Assembly (NCBI GenBank): GCA_017546745.1
Contig: JAFYRZ010000088.1
Location: 1 to 6,622 of the forward strand
DNA length: 6,622 bases
Direction: 5' to 3'
Source of the DNA: Clostridia bacterium
Lineage (GTDB): Bacteria; Bacillota_A; Clostridia; Oscillospirales; CAG-272
Shown: positions 6,410 to 6,622 of the stretch, one piece after another
Numbering within the stretch: the first letter of the stretch is position 1
How the letters are laid out: the number at the start of each line of letters is the position of its first letter
Program-made: the position numbers and the translations under genes
Notes under the pieces: model-generated
What the model saw: only the letters and a program-made list of their open reading frames with translations
What the model was told of the DNA's origin: nothing
The model's database searches: none

Positions 6410-6622
6410 ATGGCAACGAAGAAGACACAGGCAGAAAAGATAGAAAAGGCGGCGGTATCTGATAAGAAGGCCGCACTTGAAACGGTAATGTCGAGAAGTG
6501 AGCGCGAATGCGGCAAGGGCTCTATTATGCGCCTTGGCGAGAACGTGGGAATGAACGTTTCCGCGGTATCCACCGGCTCGCTTTCCCTTGACTTCGCTCT
6601 TGGTATAGGCGGAATTCCCAAG
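6410..6622 (+). CDS. recA: RecA recombinase, N-terminal 71 residues (cut by window end)
   Basis: The frame from ATG 6410 stays open to the last base. After a lysine- and alanine-rich lead of about 20 residues it reads [19 protein letters not shown], then RLGE, then [19 protein letters not shown], the highly conserved RecA N-terminal region just before the Walker A loop (GPESSGKT in relatives, beyond the window). RecA forms filaments on single-stranded DNA, drives strand exchange and triggers LexA self-cleavage. The usual Phe before GKGSIM is Cys here (ECGKGSIM), a minor variation. The lead, with its KK/EK pattern, is somewhat longer than in B. subtilis. The gene begins 36 bases after the galactokinase-like gene, with no terminator between. 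Regulation is unclear: no good LexA box is seen immediately upstream. Confidence 0.95.
   Translation, partial: MATKKTQAEKIEKAAVSDKKAALETVMSRSERECGKGSIMRLGENVGMNVSAVSTGSLSLDFALGIGGIPK

Overview
The window is a dense run of six genes, all on the + strand. The largest gap between them is 36 bases, and neighbours are otherwise almost touching or overlapping. Moderate GC content, AGGA-type ribosome binding sites and the closest family resemblances (YhaN-like SbcC ATPase, clostridial-type 'GNHTDH' galactokinase-like protein, RecA) suggest an anaerobic Firmicute of class Clostridia, probably a gut lineage. This taxonomic reading is inference; there is no rRNA gene or other decisive marker.

Layout: (1) Bases 1-2221 hold most of an SbcC/Rad50/YhaN-like ATPase. 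Its N-terminus, including most of the Walker A loop, lies upstream of the window, and it carries a predicted two-helix membrane hairpin in the middle of its coiled coil. (2) 2240-3178 is a ribokinase (PfkB family) with all key residues. (3) 3215-4138 is an alpha/beta hydrolase of the lysophospholipase/monoacylglycerol lipase type with a complete Ser-Asp-His triad. (4) 4135-5097 is miaA, the tRNA A37 dimethylallyltransferase, whose start overlaps the hydrolase stop in an ATGA. (5) 5099-6373 is a GHMP kinase of the galactokinase family, one base after miaA, with a sugar pocket that departs from classical GalK. (6) 6410-6622 is the first 71 codons of recA, cut by the window end.

The spacing suggests one transcript, or a few overlapping ones, with translational coupling at hydrolase-miaA and probably at miaA-galactokinase. 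The genes do not form a single pathway: DNA repair or end processing (SbcC-like, RecA), sugar phosphorylation (ribokinase, galactokinase-like), lipid or ester hydrolysis, and tRNA modification. No terminator, convincing promoter, tRNA, mobile element or CRISPR array is visible. The region reads as ordinary chromosomal core with a few points of interest: the membrane hairpin in the SMC-like ATPase, the altered substrate site of the galactokinase-like protein, and recA following a sugar kinase without a visible terminator. I found no convincing new multi-gene system.
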